Shown: one piece after another, positions 1-8,191 of the stretch
How positions within the stretch are numbered: position 1 is the first letter of the stretch
Layout: every line of letters begins with the position of its first letter
Assembly (NCBI GenBank): GCA_963750895.1
Contig: CAVVSD010000008.1
Location: forward strand, 558,001 to 622,000
Length of the DNA stretch: 64,000 bases
Origin: CAVVSD01 sp963750895
GTDB taxonomy: Bacteria > Actinomycetota > Thermoleophilia > Solirubrobacterales > Solirubrobacteraceae
Direction: 5' to 3'
The notes under the pieces: generated by a model
Seen by the model: the letters and a program-made list of their open reading frames with translations, nothing else
The model's database searches: none
Told to the model about the DNA's origin: nothing
Program-made: the position numbers and the translations under genes

Positions 1-585
1 GCCGTCCATGCACACGAGGCGGGTGGGGTCGCGCTCGGCGCTGAGCAGCTGGTCGAGGTGGTCGGGATCCTCGAAGCGGAAGCGGCGGACCGCGGCGCCG
101 CGCGAGCGGGCGACCTGGCAGCCGTCGTAGATCGTCTTGTGCGCGCGCTGGTCGAGGAAGATCGTGCCGGAGGCGGCGAGCAGCGGGATCACCGACATGT
201 GGATGTGGGTGATCGTCGGGAGGACGAGCGAGTCCTCGGCGCCCAGCAGCGCGGTGAGGCGCTCCTCGATCTGCTCGTAGAGCACCGGGCTGCCGAGCAG
301 GCGCGACCAGCTCGGGTGCGTGCCCCACGCGTCGAGGTGGGCGGGGACGGCCTCGATGATCTCGCGGTCGAGGTCGAAGCCGAGGTAGTTGCAGGAGGCG
401 AAGTCGGCCAGCCAGTGCTCGCCGATGCGGATCATGCGCCCGTCGATCTCGTCGATGACGGCGTCCATCATCGGATGCGACGCCGTCAGCTCGGCGAGGT
501 CGTTGACCGTGTCCAGCCAGTGGTCGAGCCAGGGCTTGCGAGCGGGTGCGGTGACAGGGACGGACGAGGCGGGGGCGAGGCGCAT
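1..585 (-). CDS. PLP-dependent alpha-oxoamine synthase family protein (3' part cut by window edge)
   Basis: Only the N-terminal 195 codons are visible; the frame is open to the left edge. Residues 63-71 read ASCNYLGFD, the N-terminal hallmark of alpha-oxoamine synthases (ALA synthase, AONS/BioF, KBL, serine palmitoyltransferase, CqsA), which condense an amino acid with an acyl-CoA using PLP. A Ser/Gly-rich segment (HPSWSRLLGS) stands where the family has its GSR motif, and HKTIYDG follows. The ATG was chosen because it gives a normal N-terminus; no clear ribosome site precedes it. The exact product cannot be told because the PLP-lysine region lies outside. Family assignment is firm and substrate unknown. 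Confidence 0.8.
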   Translation of the reverse strand, partial: MRLAPASSVPVTAPARKPWLDHWLDTVNDLAELTASHPMMDAVIDEIDGRMIRIGEHWLADFASCNYLGFDLDREIIEAVPAHLDAWGTHPSWSRLLGSPVLYEQIEERLTALLGAEDSLVLPTITHIHMSVIPLLAASGTIFLDQRAHKTIYDGCQVARSRGAAVRRFRFEDPDHLDQLLSAERDPTRLVCMDG

Positions 586-654
586 GTCCGGGTCATCGAC
601 CGGTCACCCGGAAAGCTGAGCGGCGCCCGAGCGGAGATGGACGCCCGTCCGGCG

Positions 655-1623
655 TCAGGGCCCGACGGTCAGCACGACCTTGCCCGTCGCGCCGCGATCC
701 TCGAGCAGCCGCATGGCATCCGCGCCGTCCTCGAGGGCGAACCGCGGGCCGACGAGCGGGCGCACGATGCCCTGCTCGGCGAGCCGGTGGACCGCGTCGC
801 CCACCGTGCGGCGATCGTCGGGATGACCGGCCATCCACGCCCCGAACCCGGCGCCGACGACCTCGATGTTGCGCAGCAGCAGCCGGTTGACCTTGACCTC
901 CGGGATGGCGCCGCCGGTGAAGCCGAGCACGAGCAGGCGCCCGGTCGGCCGCAGCGCGCGGAGGCTGTCGACGAACCGGTCGCCGCCGACCGGGTCCGCG
1001 ACGAGGTCGACGCCCCCGCCGGTCAGCTCCACCGCCTCCTCGCGCCAGGCGCCGTCCGAGCGCAGCACCTCGTGCGCGCCGGCGTCGCGAGCGACGCGTT
1101 CCTTCTCGTCGGACGACACGACGGCGATCGTGCGCGCGCCGAGCCCGCGCGCCATCTGCAGCGTCGCCGTGCCGAGGCCGCCGGCGGCGCCGTGGACGAG
1201 GATGGTCTCCCCCTCGCGCAGGCGCCCGCGCATGACGAGCGCGAACCAGGCCGTGTGGTAGTTGAGGACGAGCCCGGCGCCCTGGGCGAAGTCGAGCGCG
1301 TCGGCCAGCGGGAACGTGTCGTCCTCTGCCGCGACGGCCAGCTCCGCCCAGCCGCCGCCCTGCGTCATCGCCGCGACGCGGTCGCCGGGGGCGAACCGGC
1401 TGCCCGGCGGCGCGGCGCGCACGACGCCCGCCGCCTCGACGCCCGGCACGTAGGGCGGCGCCGCAGCCGACTGGTACTGGCCGCGCGCCTGGAGCACGTC
1501 CGGGAACGACACCCCCGCGGCGCGGATCTCGATGAGGACGCCGTCGCCGGGTTCCGGCTCGGGAACGTCGGCGACGACGACGGCGTCGGGGCCGTCGAGC
1601 GAGGTGACCTGGAGGGCGCGCAC
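655..1623 (-). CDS. zinc-free MDR-family NADPH:quinone oxidoreductase
   Basis: A 322-residue medium-chain reductase of the QOR type, predicted to reduce quinones or enones with NADPH in the cytosol. Residues 36-50 hold the QOR-type GVSFPDVLQARGQY motif with no zinc ligands. The Rossmann motif is VHGAAGGLGTATLQMA at 143-158. Length is normal for the family. Translation begins at GTG, with a TAGCGT box 9 nt upstream. It lies divergent to the RCK/channel gene and downstream of nothing obvious, so substrate cannot be inferred from context. Confidence 0.9.
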   Translation of the reverse strand: MRALQVTSLDGPDAVVVADVPEPEPGDGVLIEIRAAGVSFPDVLQARGQYQSAAAPPYVPGVEAAGVVRAAPPGSRFAPGDRVAAMTQGGGWAELAVAAEDDTFPLADALDFAQGAGLVLNYHTAWFALVMRGRLREGETILVHGAAGGLGTATLQMARGLGARTIAVVSSDEKERVARDAGAHEVLRSDGAWREEAVELTGGGVDLVADPVGGDRFVDSLRALRPTGRLLVLGFTGGAIPEVKVNRLLLRNIEVVGAGFGAWMAGHPDDRRTVGDAVHRLAEQGIVRPLVGPRFALEDGADAMRLLEDRGATGKVVLTVGP

Positions 1624-1632
1624 GCGGCCGGA

Positions 1633-1638
1633 ACGCTA
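1633..1638 (-). promoter_or_regulatory. putative -10 box (TAGCGT) of the quinone reductase gene
   Basis: On the minus strand TAGCGT stands 9 nt before the GTG start. The same hexamer precedes several other starts in this window at 6-7 nt. No -35 match is evident. Confidence 0.4.
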
Positions 1639-1697
1639 GTGCACGTGCGCCGCGCTCCCGAGGCCGGGATGATGCCGCCAACCGGTCGTGGAGGCAC

Positions 1698-3008
1698 ATG
1701 GGGTTCGAGGTCGGCACGCAGCCGGGCGCCGTGGTGCTGGTCGTCGGCGACGGGGAGCTCGCCGGCGCGCTCGCGGACGCCGTCGGCCGTGCGGGCGGGA
1801 TGGCCCGTCGCCTCCGGACGCCGACGGACGGCGAGCTGGCAGACGCCGTCCACGCCGGGCCCGTCCGCGTGGCCGTCGTGAGCCACGACGACATCGTCGC
1901 GCTGCGCTACGCGCTGGTCGCGGCGCACGCGCGGCCGGGGGTGCGGCTGCTCGTGACGATCTTCGACCGGACGGTCGCGACGCAGATCCACCGCGCCGTG
2001 CCGAACTCGCACGTCGTGTCGCTCGCCGACGCGGCGATCCCGTCGCTGGCCGCCGCCTGCCTGTCGCCCGAGCTGCTCGCCGTCCAGGGCGACGAGGCGC
2101 TGGCGCGCTCCGCCGGCGACGGCGACGGCGACGCGCGCGTCATCCCCCTCTCCGCCGTCACGCGCACACGTCGGAGTTGGGCATCGCTGCGCTCGCAGCT
2201 GCATCCGGCCGACGCCGGCTCGAAGCTGCTCGTGCTCGGCATCGCCGGCATCCTCGCCCTGCTCGTGATCGACGCGGTCATCCTCGTCGTGAGCTTCGGG
2301 GAGAGTCCGCTCGACGCGTTCTACAGCGCAGTGAAGACGGCGACGGCGGTGGGCCCGAGCCGGCACGCCGAGGACGGCCCCTCGTGGTACGAGGCGTTCG
2401 CGACGGCGACGATGCTGCTCGCCGTCGTGCTGCTCGGCGTGAGCAGCGCGGGGCTGGTGAACCGGCTGCTCAGCCGGCGGCTCACGACGATCGTGGGGCG
2501 CCGTGCGCTGCCGCGCTCCGGTCACGTCATCGTCGTCGGGCTCGGTCAGGTCGGCTTCCGCATGTGCCTGGAGATGCGCCGGCTCGGCGTCCCGCCGGTC
2601 GCCATCGAGCAGGACCCGGACGCACCGCAGGTGCACCTCGCCAAGGCCGCCGGTATCCCGGTGGTGATCGGGAGCGGCGTGGACCGCGGGCTGCTCGAGG
2701 GGCTGCGGCTCACCCGCGCGCACGCGGTCGCCGCGGTGACCTCGGACGACCTCGTGAACATCGCCGTCTCGGTCGCGGCCCTCGCGATCGGGCCGCACGT
2801 GCGGATCGTCCTGCGCGCCGGGGACGACGACGCCGTGACCGAGACACGGGCGCTCTTCCCCATCGGGGAGGTGCGCGACGTCAACCGCATCGGCGCCGAG
2901 ACGTTCGCGGCGATCGTCCTGGGCGCGCCGGAGGCGATGGTCTTCGACGACGACGGCCGACTGCACCTCCGGACGGCGTCCGAGGGCATCCGACGGCTGG
3001 AGCCGTGA
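1698..3008 (+). CDS. ion-channel-like protein with two RCK/TrkA-N domains around a 2TM pore
   Basis: This 436-residue protein has an N-terminal Rossmann-like RCK domain (about 11-135), two membrane helices (about 176-199 and 234-257) with a pore loop between them, and a second RCK domain with GLGQVG at 281-286. The layout fits NAD-regulated potassium channels or transport regulators in the inner membrane. The pore loop reads TATAVGP instead of the K+-channel TVGYG filter, so ion selectivity is uncertain. A GGAGG ribosome site precedes the ATG. It ends just before a convergent small gene. Confidence 0.8.
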   Translation: MGFEVGTQPGAVVLVVGDGELAGALADAVGRAGGMARRLRTPTDGELADAVHAGPVRVAVVSHDDIVALRYALVAAHARPGVRLLVTIFDRTVATQIHRAVPNSHVVSLADAAIPSLAAACLSPELLAVQGDEALARSAGDGDGDARVIPLSAVTRTRRSWASLRSQLHPADAGSKLLVLGIAGILALLVIDAVILVVSFGESPLDAFYSAVKTATAVGPSRHAEDGPSWYEAFATATMLLAVVLLGVSSAGLVNRLLSRRLTTIVGRRALPRSGHVIVVGLGQVGFRMCLEMRRLGVPPVAIEQDPDAPQVHLAKAAGIPVVIGSGVDRGLLEGLRLTRAHAVAAVTSDDLVNIAVSVAALAIGPHVRIVLRAGDDDAVTETRALFPIGEVRDVNRIGAETFAAIVLGAPEAMVFDDDGRLHLRTASEGIRRLEP

Positions 3009-3015
3009 TCGCGGG

Positions 3016-3345
3016 CTAGACCGGCTTGGCCCACTCCACGTGGGCCTGGATCGCCGTGCCCGACGGATCCATCCAGCCCTTGGAGCCGGCGTAGGCGAGC
3101 ATCTTGTCGAGCCCGGCGTTCCAGTCGGGGTCGGCGGCGAGGTCGCCGGCGAGCCGCCGCACCGCGTCGACGGTGATGAAGGCGTTGCCGTCCTCCGCGA
3201 CCGTGCCGACGCCGTCCAGTGCGCGACTCAACTCGGTGGGATGCGGCTGCGCGGCCTGCGCGAGCACCTTGAAGGAGCCGAGGTCGCGCGGCTCGGCGAG
3301 CGAGACGCTCGGGGGCGCGACGGTGAGGTCGACGAGGACGTCCAT
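3016..3345 (-). CDS. conserved hypothetical protein, 109 aa
   Basis: A small soluble protein without signal peptide or membrane helix. I recognise no catalytic motif. The C-terminal half is aromatic-rich and ends AHVEWAKPV. The GC-rich third codon positions and the fit between the two neighbours (8 bp from the channel gene stop, 35 bp before the acetoacetyl-CoA ligase start) support it as a real gene. Function is unknown. Confidence 0.65.
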   Translation of the reverse strand: MDVLVDLTVAPPSVSLAEPRDLGSFKVLAQAAQPHPTELSRALDGVGTVAEDGNAFITVDAVRRLAGDLAADPDWNAGLDKMLAYAGSKGWMDPSGTAIQAHVEWAKPV

Positions 3346-3380
3346 GGCGCGGGAGGCTAGTTGGTAGGTTCCCTCGCCCT

Positions 3381-5345
3381 GTGAGCGGTCGGATCCTCTG
3401 GAACCCCCCGCGCGATGTGCGCGAACGTACGACCCTCGGTCGGTATCTGAACTGGATGCGCGACGAGCACGGTCGTGACCTCGCCGACTGGGACGAGCTG
3501 TGGCGCTGGTCCGTCGACGACCTCGAGGGCTTCTGGGCCTCGCTGTGGGAGTTCTTCGACGTGCAGGCGAGCGAGCCGTACGACCAGGTCCTCACGACGC
3601 ACGAGATGCCGGGCGCGAAGTGGTTCACGCAGTCGCGGCTGAACTACACCGAGCACATGCTCGGCACGCGCGAGGACGAGGACCGCGTCGCGATCGTGGC
3701 GCGCTCGCAGACCCGGGAGCCGATGTCGCTGACGTTCGGGGAGCTGCGCGAGCAGGTCGCGCGCTGCCGATGGGGGTTGCTGAGCCTCGGTGTCGGCCCG
3801 GGCGACCGCGTCGTCGGCTACCTGCCCAACGTCCCCGAGACCGTGGTCGCCTTCATCGCCACCGCGAGCCTCGGCGCGACGTGGGCGACGTGCGCGCCGG
3901 AGTTCGGCTCGCGCAGCGTCATCGACCGCTTCGCCCAGATCGAGCCGAAGGTCCTCCTCACCGTCGGCGGGTACGGGTTCCGCGACCGCTACCTGGACCG
4001 GACGGAGGAGGTCGCGAAGCTCCGCGAGGCGCTGCCGACCGTCGAGCACGTCGTGCACGTCCCCTACGGCGAGGCCGTGGTCCCCGACGCCATCGAGTGG
4101 TCCGAGCTGCTCAGGTACGAGGGGCCGCTGGAGTTCGAGCAGGTGCCGTTCGACCACCCGCTCGTGGTGCTGTTCTCGTCCGGGACGACCGGCCTGCCCA
4201 AGGCGATCGTGCACGGGCACGGGAACCTGCTCGTCGAGCACTTCAAGGCGCACGGCCTGCAGTGGGACGTCGGGCCGGAGAAGCGCCTGCTGCAGTTCAC
4301 GACGACCGCGTGGATGATGTGGAACGCGCTCGTGTCGGTGCTCATCCTGCGCGCCTCGATCGTCCTCATCGACGGCGACCCCACCTGGCCCGACCTCAGC
4401 CTCCAGTGGCGCCTCGCCGCCGAGACCGGCGCGACGCACGTGGGCATGTCGCCCGCCTTCCTCATGGCCTGCCGCAAGGCCGGGCTCCAGCCGGGCGAGA
4501 CCTCGATCTCTCGCGGCTCAAGACGGTCATCACGGCCGGCTCGCCGCTGCCGCCCGGAGGGGTTTGGGTTCGTCTACGACCAGCTCGGGCCCGAGACGCT
4601 GCTCATCAACGGCAGCGGCGGCACCGACGTGTGCTCGGCGTTCGTGACCGGCTCGCCGATGCTCCCGGTGTACGAGGGTGAGCTGGCGGCGCCGGCGCTC
4701 GCGGTCGACTGCAAGGCCTTCGACGAGGACGGCAACACGGTCGTGGGCGAGCTCGGGGAGTTCGTCGTGACGACGCCGATGCCGTCGATGCCGGTCCGCC
4801 TGTGGAACGACCCCGACGGCGAGCGGCTGCGCGAGGCGTACTTCGACCGCTACCCCGGGGTCTGGCGCCAGGGCGACTGGGCGCTGTTCACCGAGCGCGG
4901 GAGCTGCATCATCACCGGCCGCTCCGACGCGACGCTGAACCGCGGCGGCGTGCGGCTGGGGACGAGCGAGATCTACACGGCGGTCGAGGAGCTCCCGGAG
5001 ATCGTCGACTCGCTCATCGTGCACCTGGAGGACAACGAGGGCGGGGCGGGCGAGCTCGTGCTGTTCGTCGTCCTCGCGGACGGCGCCACGCTCGACGACG
5101 ACCTGCGCGCGAAGGTCCGCACGACGCTGCGCACCGAGCTCTCGCCGCGCCACGCGCCGGACACGATCGTCGCGGTGCCGGCGGTGCCGCGGACGCGGAC
5201 GGGCAAGAAGCTCGAGACGCCCGTGAAGCGCATCCTGCGCGGGGCGAAGGCGGAGAACGTCGCGGCCCGCGACGCCCTCCTGGACCCCTCGGCGATCGAC
5301 GCGTTCGTCGAGTACGCCGCTCGCGACAGGACGCCCGCGGGCTAG
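3381..5345 (+). CDS. acetoacetyl-CoA ligase (acetoacetate-CoA ligase), with compensating frameshifts
   Basis: ANL-superfamily enzyme of about 654 residues, the normal length for acetoacetyl-CoA synthetase, which makes acetoacetyl-CoA from acetoacetate, ATP and CoA. Visible are the family N-terminus (ILWNPP...), the ATP-binding SSGTTGLPKAIVHGHG near residue 266, the A8 hinge GRSDATLNRGG near 513 and the catalytic lysine in RTGKK near 609. Starts at GTG. Between about 4493 and 4558 the frame reads as unrelated Arg-rich sequence, while the +2 frame there encodes the expected DLSRLKTVITAGSPLPP. One base is therefore lost and one gained about 60 nt apart. Overlaps the next gene by a shared CTAG. 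Confidence 0.9.
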   Translation: MSGRILWNPPRDVRERTTLGRYLNWMRDEHGRDLADWDELWRWSVDDLEGFWASLWEFFDVQASEPYDQVLTTHEMPGAKWFTQSRLNYTEHMLGTREDEDRVAIVARSQTREPMSLTFGELREQVARCRWGLLSLGVGPGDRVVGYLPNVPETVVAFIATASLGATWATCAPEFGSRSVIDRFAQIEPKVLLTVGGYGFRDRYLDRTEEVAKLREALPTVEHVVHVPYGEAVVPDAIEWSELLRYEGPLEFEQVPFDHPLVVLFSSGTTGLPKAIVHGHGNLLVEHFKAHGLQWDVGPEKRLLQFTTTAWMMWNALVSVLILRASIVLIDGDPTWPDLSLQWRLAAETGATHVGMSPAFLMACRKAGLQPGETSISRGSRRSSRPARRCRPEGFGFVYDQLGPETLLINGSGGTDVCSAFVTGSPMLPVYEGELAAPALAVDCKAFDEDGNTVVGELGEFVVTTPMPSMPVRLWNDPDGERLREAYFDRYPGVWRQGDWALFTERGSCIITGRSDATLNRGGVRLGTSEIYTAVEELPEIVDSLIVHLEDNEGGAGELVLFVVLADGATLDDDLRAKVRTTLRTELSPRHAPDTIVAVPAVPRTRTGKKLETPVKRILRGAKAENVAARDALLDPSAIDAFVEYAARDRTPAG

Positions 5346-5515
5346 CCCTGCGGGTCCGGGAGCTTGCGCAGGACCGCGCGCACCCGGTCGCGCACGTCGT
5401 GCTCGTTGTGACCGAAGTCGTCGAGGAACGACCGGAGCGCGGCCTGGGTGATCTGAAGCTCGTCCTCGGTGAGCTCGAGGAGGAACGTGCGGGCGGCACC
5501 GGCGTCGTCAACCAT
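5342..5515 (-). CDS. 57-aa conserved small acidic/helical protein
   Basis: Too short for usual ORF calling but well supported. An ATG is preceded at 8 nt by a perfect AGGAGGT, and the stop shares a CTAG with the convergent acetoacetyl-CoA ligase, a pattern seen at four other gene pairs here. The protein (MVDDAGAARTFLLELTEDE, ending LRKLPDPQG) is predicted largely alpha-helical, without membrane helix or cysteine. A -10-like box and a perfect inverted repeat lie just upstream, suggesting its own regulated promoter. No family is recognised and function is unknown. Confidence 0.7.
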   Translation of the reverse strand: MVDDAGAARTFLLELTEDELQITQAALRSFLDDFGHNEHDVRDRVRAVLRKLPDPQG

Positions 5516-5533
5516 GACTCACCACCTCCTGCT

Positions 5534-5549
5534 CGTGACGACTGTCACG
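5534..5549. promoter_or_regulatory. inverted repeat CGTGAC-N4-GTCACG, putative operator
   Basis: A perfect 6-bp-arm inverted repeat lies between the -10-like box and the ribosome site of the 57-aa gene, overlapping the expected transcription start. This is a typical position for a repressor operator. A related GTGAC-N5-GTCAC palindrome lies before the acyl-CoA dehydrogenase-like gene near 58.8 kb. Confidence 0.5.
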
Positions 5550-5555
5550 ATGATA
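5550..5555 (-). promoter_or_regulatory. putative -10 box (TATCAT) of the 57-aa gene
   Basis: TATCAT matches the TATAAT consensus at five of six positions, rare in DNA this GC-rich. It sits 34 nt before the ATG, leaving room for a leader with the inverted repeat and AGGAGGT. No good -35 was identified. Confidence 0.45.
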
Positions 5556-5567
5556 GCCGGGGCACGC

Positions 5568-6818
5568 CTACGCTGCGACCGCCGTCCGGTCGCGGGCCGG
5601 GACGAGCTCCTCGGCCTCGTCGGCGAAGCGCTCCGGGCCGCCGGATGCCCGCAGGCGCGCGCCCGCGGCCTCGGCCCCCGGGCGCCTGGCGATCGCCTCG
5701 CGGACGGCGAGGCGCAGCCGCGCGGGCGTGAGCTTCTTCGACGGCAGCGTCACGCCGGCGCCGCACTCGCTGACGCGCCGCGCGACCTCGGGCTGGTCCC
5801 GTCCGAACGGCACGACGGCCAGCGGGACGCCCGCGGCGATGGACTTCTGCACGATGCCCATGCCGCCGTGGCAGACGACGGCGGCGGCGCGCTCGAGCAC
5901 GGGCCCGTGCGGCACGAAGCGCTCCACGCGGGCGTTGGGCGCGCTCGGCAGGTCGGCGCCGTAGGCGTCGGCGAGCGTGACGACGACGCGGACCGGCTCG
6001 TCGCGCAGGCCCTCGATCGCGGCGCGCGCGAGGGTCTCGTCGCCCTGGTACTCGGTCGAGCACGTGACGAGGATCCACGGGTCGCCGTCCTCGAGCAGCC
6101 AGTCGGGCGCGTCCTGCTCGGGCTCCCAGATCTGCGGGCCGACGTGGCGGAACATCTCCGGCAGCCCGGTCCGCGGGTACTCGAGCGGCTCGCCCGTGAG
6201 CACGATCAGACGGTCGGGGCGGATCACGTGCTCGATCGCATCGGGAAGCGGGGCCAGCCCGGCATCGGCCCGGAGCGCGTTGATGCCGGGCATCATCGCC
6301 TTCGAGTACACGCTGACCATGACGCGGTTCATGAGCCGGTTGCGCAGGCGCCCGACCGGGCCGCCGCGCGGCTTGAGGCCGAACCCGAACGGCGGGACCT
6401 CGTCCGTCGGGTACGCCAGCAGCGTGGGCTGGATCGAGGCCCAGGGCAGGCCGGTGGCCTCCGCGGCGACGACCGCGCCGTACGAGTTCATGTCCGTGAG
6501 CAGGACGTCGGGCTGCAGCGCCGCGACGTCCGCACGGAACTGGGCCATCTCGTAGGGCCCGCGCTTCATGAGGTCCTCGAGCCCACGCGTGAGGCGCTCC
6601 TTCGGGCTCGAGACCTCGTAGTCCGTCGCGGGGATCGCGGGGATCCGGGGGTCGACGGCCTCGACGTCGCGCAGTCCTGCGGCGCGCACGGCCTCGACGT
6701 GCTTGGGGTCGGTGCGCAGGTGGACCGTGTGGCCGCGGGCCTGCAGCGCGAGGAAGCCGGGGACCATCGGGAAGAGGTGGCCGCTGGCCGGCGATGTGTA
6801 GGCGTAGAAGGTCGACAT
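5568..6818 (-). CDS. GT1-family glycosyltransferase (MGT/UGT-like)
   Basis: A 416-residue GT-B glycosyltransferase resembling the macrolide/UDP-glycosyltransferase family that glycosylates small lipophilic acceptors from a nucleotide sugar. The N-terminus (TSPASGHLFPMVPGFLAL) is the acceptor-domain start of this family. The C-terminal domain has the donor-binding CHGGMGIVQKSIAAGVP near residue 315, followed by PFGRDQPEVARRV. It follows a TetR regulator on the same strand after only 3 nt, so the pair is probably one transcript. A drug or metabolite-tailoring or detoxifying role under TetR control is inferred. Confidence 0.9.
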   Translation of the reverse strand: MSTFYAYTSPASGHLFPMVPGFLALQARGHTVHLRTDPKHVEAVRAAGLRDVEAVDPRIPAIPATDYEVSSPKERLTRGLEDLMKRGPYEMAQFRADVAALQPDVLLTDMNSYGAVVAAEATGLPWASIQPTLLAYPTDEVPPFGFGLKPRGGPVGRLRNRLMNRVMVSVYSKAMMPGINALRADAGLAPLPDAIEHVIRPDRLIVLTGEPLEYPRTGLPEMFRHVGPQIWEPEQDAPDWLLEDGDPWILVTCSTEYQGDETLARAAIEGLRDEPVRVVVTLADAYGADLPSAPNARVERFVPHGPVLERAAAVVCHGGMGIVQKSIAAGVPLAVVPFGRDQPEVARRVSECGAGVTLPSKKLTPARLRLAVREAIARRPGAEAAGARLRASGGPERFADEAEELVPARDRTAVAA

Positions 6819-6821
6819 CGG

Positions 6822-7436
6822 TCAGGACTCCCGTCCGTGAGGTGTGGTGAGGCAGGCGGTGATGAGGTCGGCGACGGCATCCGTCGCCGCGTCGGCCGAC
6901 AGGCCCTCGACGGAGCGCAGGACCTGCCACAGCTCGACGCCCGTCACCCCGACGAGCCGCGCACGCAGCGCGTGGCGGGCATCGGGCGCGAGGCCGTCGA
7001 GGTGGCCGGCGAAGGTCGACTCGATCCATGCACGGTGGTTCGCGCGGCCGAGCTCGGCCATCTCGGTGAGCGACGGGGTCGCGTCCTCCTGACGCAGCAG
7101 GCGATCCATCATGGGTCCCCAGCGCTCGTACTGTCGGGCGACCGCCTCGGCGACCGCCCGGGGCTCCTCGGCGGGCGGCTCGCCGCGCGCCTCCCGGATC
7201 TGCGGGACCATCCACGTCCCGACCGCGCGGACGAGACCGTCCTTGGTCCCGACCCGGCGGATGACCGTCTGGAGCCCGACGCCTGCCCGGTCCGCGACCG
7301 CGCCGAGCGTGATCTGGTCGAACGGGCGCTCGGTGAACAGCGCGAGCCCCGCCTCGTAGATCCGCAGCGTGTTGGCCTCCGCCGCCCGTGCGCGCTCGCG
7401 CTGGACGTAGGTGCGGGTGGCGTGCGCCGACTTCAT
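6822..7436 (-). CDS. TetR-family transcriptional regulator
   Basis: A 204-residue regulator. The N-terminal helix-turn-helix spans about residues 20-68 (ITLGAVADRAGVGLQTVIRR), with the usual variable all-helical ligand domain after it. It heads a two-gene unit with the GT1 glycosyltransferase and is likely its local regulator. A TAGCGT box stands 7 nt before its ATG with no ribosome site, so its mRNA is probably leaderless. The ligand is unknown. Confidence 0.9.
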   Translation of the reverse strand: MKSAHATRTYVQRERARAAEANTLRIYEAGLALFTERPFDQITLGAVADRAGVGLQTVIRRVGTKDGLVRAVGTWMVPQIREARGEPPAEEPRAVAEAVARQYERWGPMMDRLLRQEDATPSLTEMAELGRANHRAWIESTFAGHLDGLAPDARHALRARLVGVTGVELWQVLRSVEGLSADAATDAVADLITACLTTPHGRES

Positions 7437-7443
7437 GGGAACG

Positions 7444-7449
7444 ACGCTA
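7444..7449 (-). promoter_or_regulatory. putative leaderless -10 box (TAGCGT) of the TetR gene
   Basis: TAGCGT lies 7 nt upstream of the ATG on the minus strand, placing the expected transcription start at or next to the start codon. No Shine-Dalgarno-like sequence lies between. Confidence 0.5.
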
Positions 7450-7573
7450 CCGCGAAAGCGACGGCGTCCGGAAGTGCGGATAGCCCCACTCTGCGGGGTG
7501 GATGGCTCGACCGATGAGTCCCGGCGTGCGCCGGCGTTCTAGGGTCACCATGCTCACCGACCCAGGAGCCCAC

Positions 7574-7963
7574 ATGAGCGACACGACGACCCCGATCGTC
7601 ACCGGGACCGACTTCATCACCGTGCCGACGAAGGACATCGCGGCGTCCGAGGCGTTCTACGGCGGGCTGCTGGGCCTGACCTTCTCCAAGCGCTGGGGGA
7701 AGATGCCCGGCGCCGAGTACGAGACCGGCAACCTCACGCTCGCGCTCATGGAGCCCGAGGCCTTCGGCGGTGAGTTCCGGAAGAGCGGCACGGCGGTGGC
7801 GCTGCGGGTCGACGACGTCGCCGCGCGGCGCGAGGAGCTCGAGGCCAAGGGCGTGACGTTCTTCGGCGACACGATCGACTCGGGCGTGTGCTTCCAGGCG
7901 TTCTTCGCCGACCCCGACGGCAACCCGCTGATCCTGCACCACCGGTACGCGCCGTTGGACTGA
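7574..7963 (+). CDS. VOC-family (glyoxalase/bleomycin resistance-like) protein
   Basis: A 129-residue single-copy vicinal oxygen chelate protein with the two beta-alpha-beta-beta-beta modules of the fold (ITVPTKDIAASEAFYGGLLG at the start, FFADPDGNPLILHHRY at the end). Such proteins are metal-dependent lyases, dioxygenases or drug-binding proteins. The ATG was preferred to an upstream in-frame start because CAGGAG precedes it and family homology begins there. Divergent from the TetR gene. Substrate is unknown. Confidence 0.85.
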   Translation: MSDTTTPIVTGTDFITVPTKDIAASEAFYGGLLGLTFSKRWGKMPGAEYETGNLTLALMEPEAFGGEFRKSGTAVALRVDDVAARREELEAKGVTFFGDTIDSGVCFQAFFADPDGNPLILHHRYAPLD

Positions 7964-8014
7964 GGCGGGGGTCCGCGCCGCTCGGATCGTCGATGCGCCC
8001 GTGCTGAATTGTGC

Positions 8015-8029
8015 GCTGGACTGTCCAGC
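8015..8029. promoter_or_regulatory. perfect inverted repeat GCTGGAC-T-GTCCAGC
   Basis: Two 7-bp arms with one central base lie in the 228-bp gap between the VOC gene and the ABC exporter. It is not followed by a T-run, so an operator or structural site is more likely than an intrinsic terminator. Confidence 0.4.
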
Positions 8030-8110
8030 CGGGCGGCGGCGCTACGGATCTCGGCGAGACCACCGCCGCCGGCAGGCCAGCCACTGCCTGACCCCTCCTC
8101 GGTGAGCCGT

Positions 8111-8171
8111 TCGAGCGCCGCTCGCACGCCCCGTGAGCCCATGTGAGCGCCGTGCGAGCGCGCTGCGAGCG
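8111..8171 (+). promoter_or_regulatory. SARP-box-like direct heptamer repeats upstream of the ABC exporter
   Basis: Five related heptamers begin at 8111 (TCGAGCG), 8133 (GTGAGCC), 8143 (GTGAGCG), 8154 (GCGAGCG) and 8165 (GCGAGCG). The offsets are 22, 10, 11 and 11 bp, i.e. one face of the helix. SARP/BTAD activators are known to bind TCGAGCG-like heptamers repeated at 11 or 22 bp just upstream of -10 boxes. The last unit ends 20 bp before the ATG. A SARP-type regulator is encoded convergently downstream. Binding is inferred. Confidence 0.55.
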
Positions 8172-8191
8172 CGTCCACCGACAGTGCTCCC

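Noticed and set aside
58..1881. Long plus-strand open frame over the quinone reductase gene
   Set aside because: Antisense shadow of high-GC coding DNA: it covers the opposite strand of a clear QOR gene and the divergent promoter, and its residues (Arg/Ala/Asp-rich) match no family.
8015..8029. GCTGGAC-T-GTCCAGC as intrinsic terminator of the VOC gene
   Set aside because: No T-run follows and the loop of one base is too small for a stable RNA hairpin; kept only as a possible operator.
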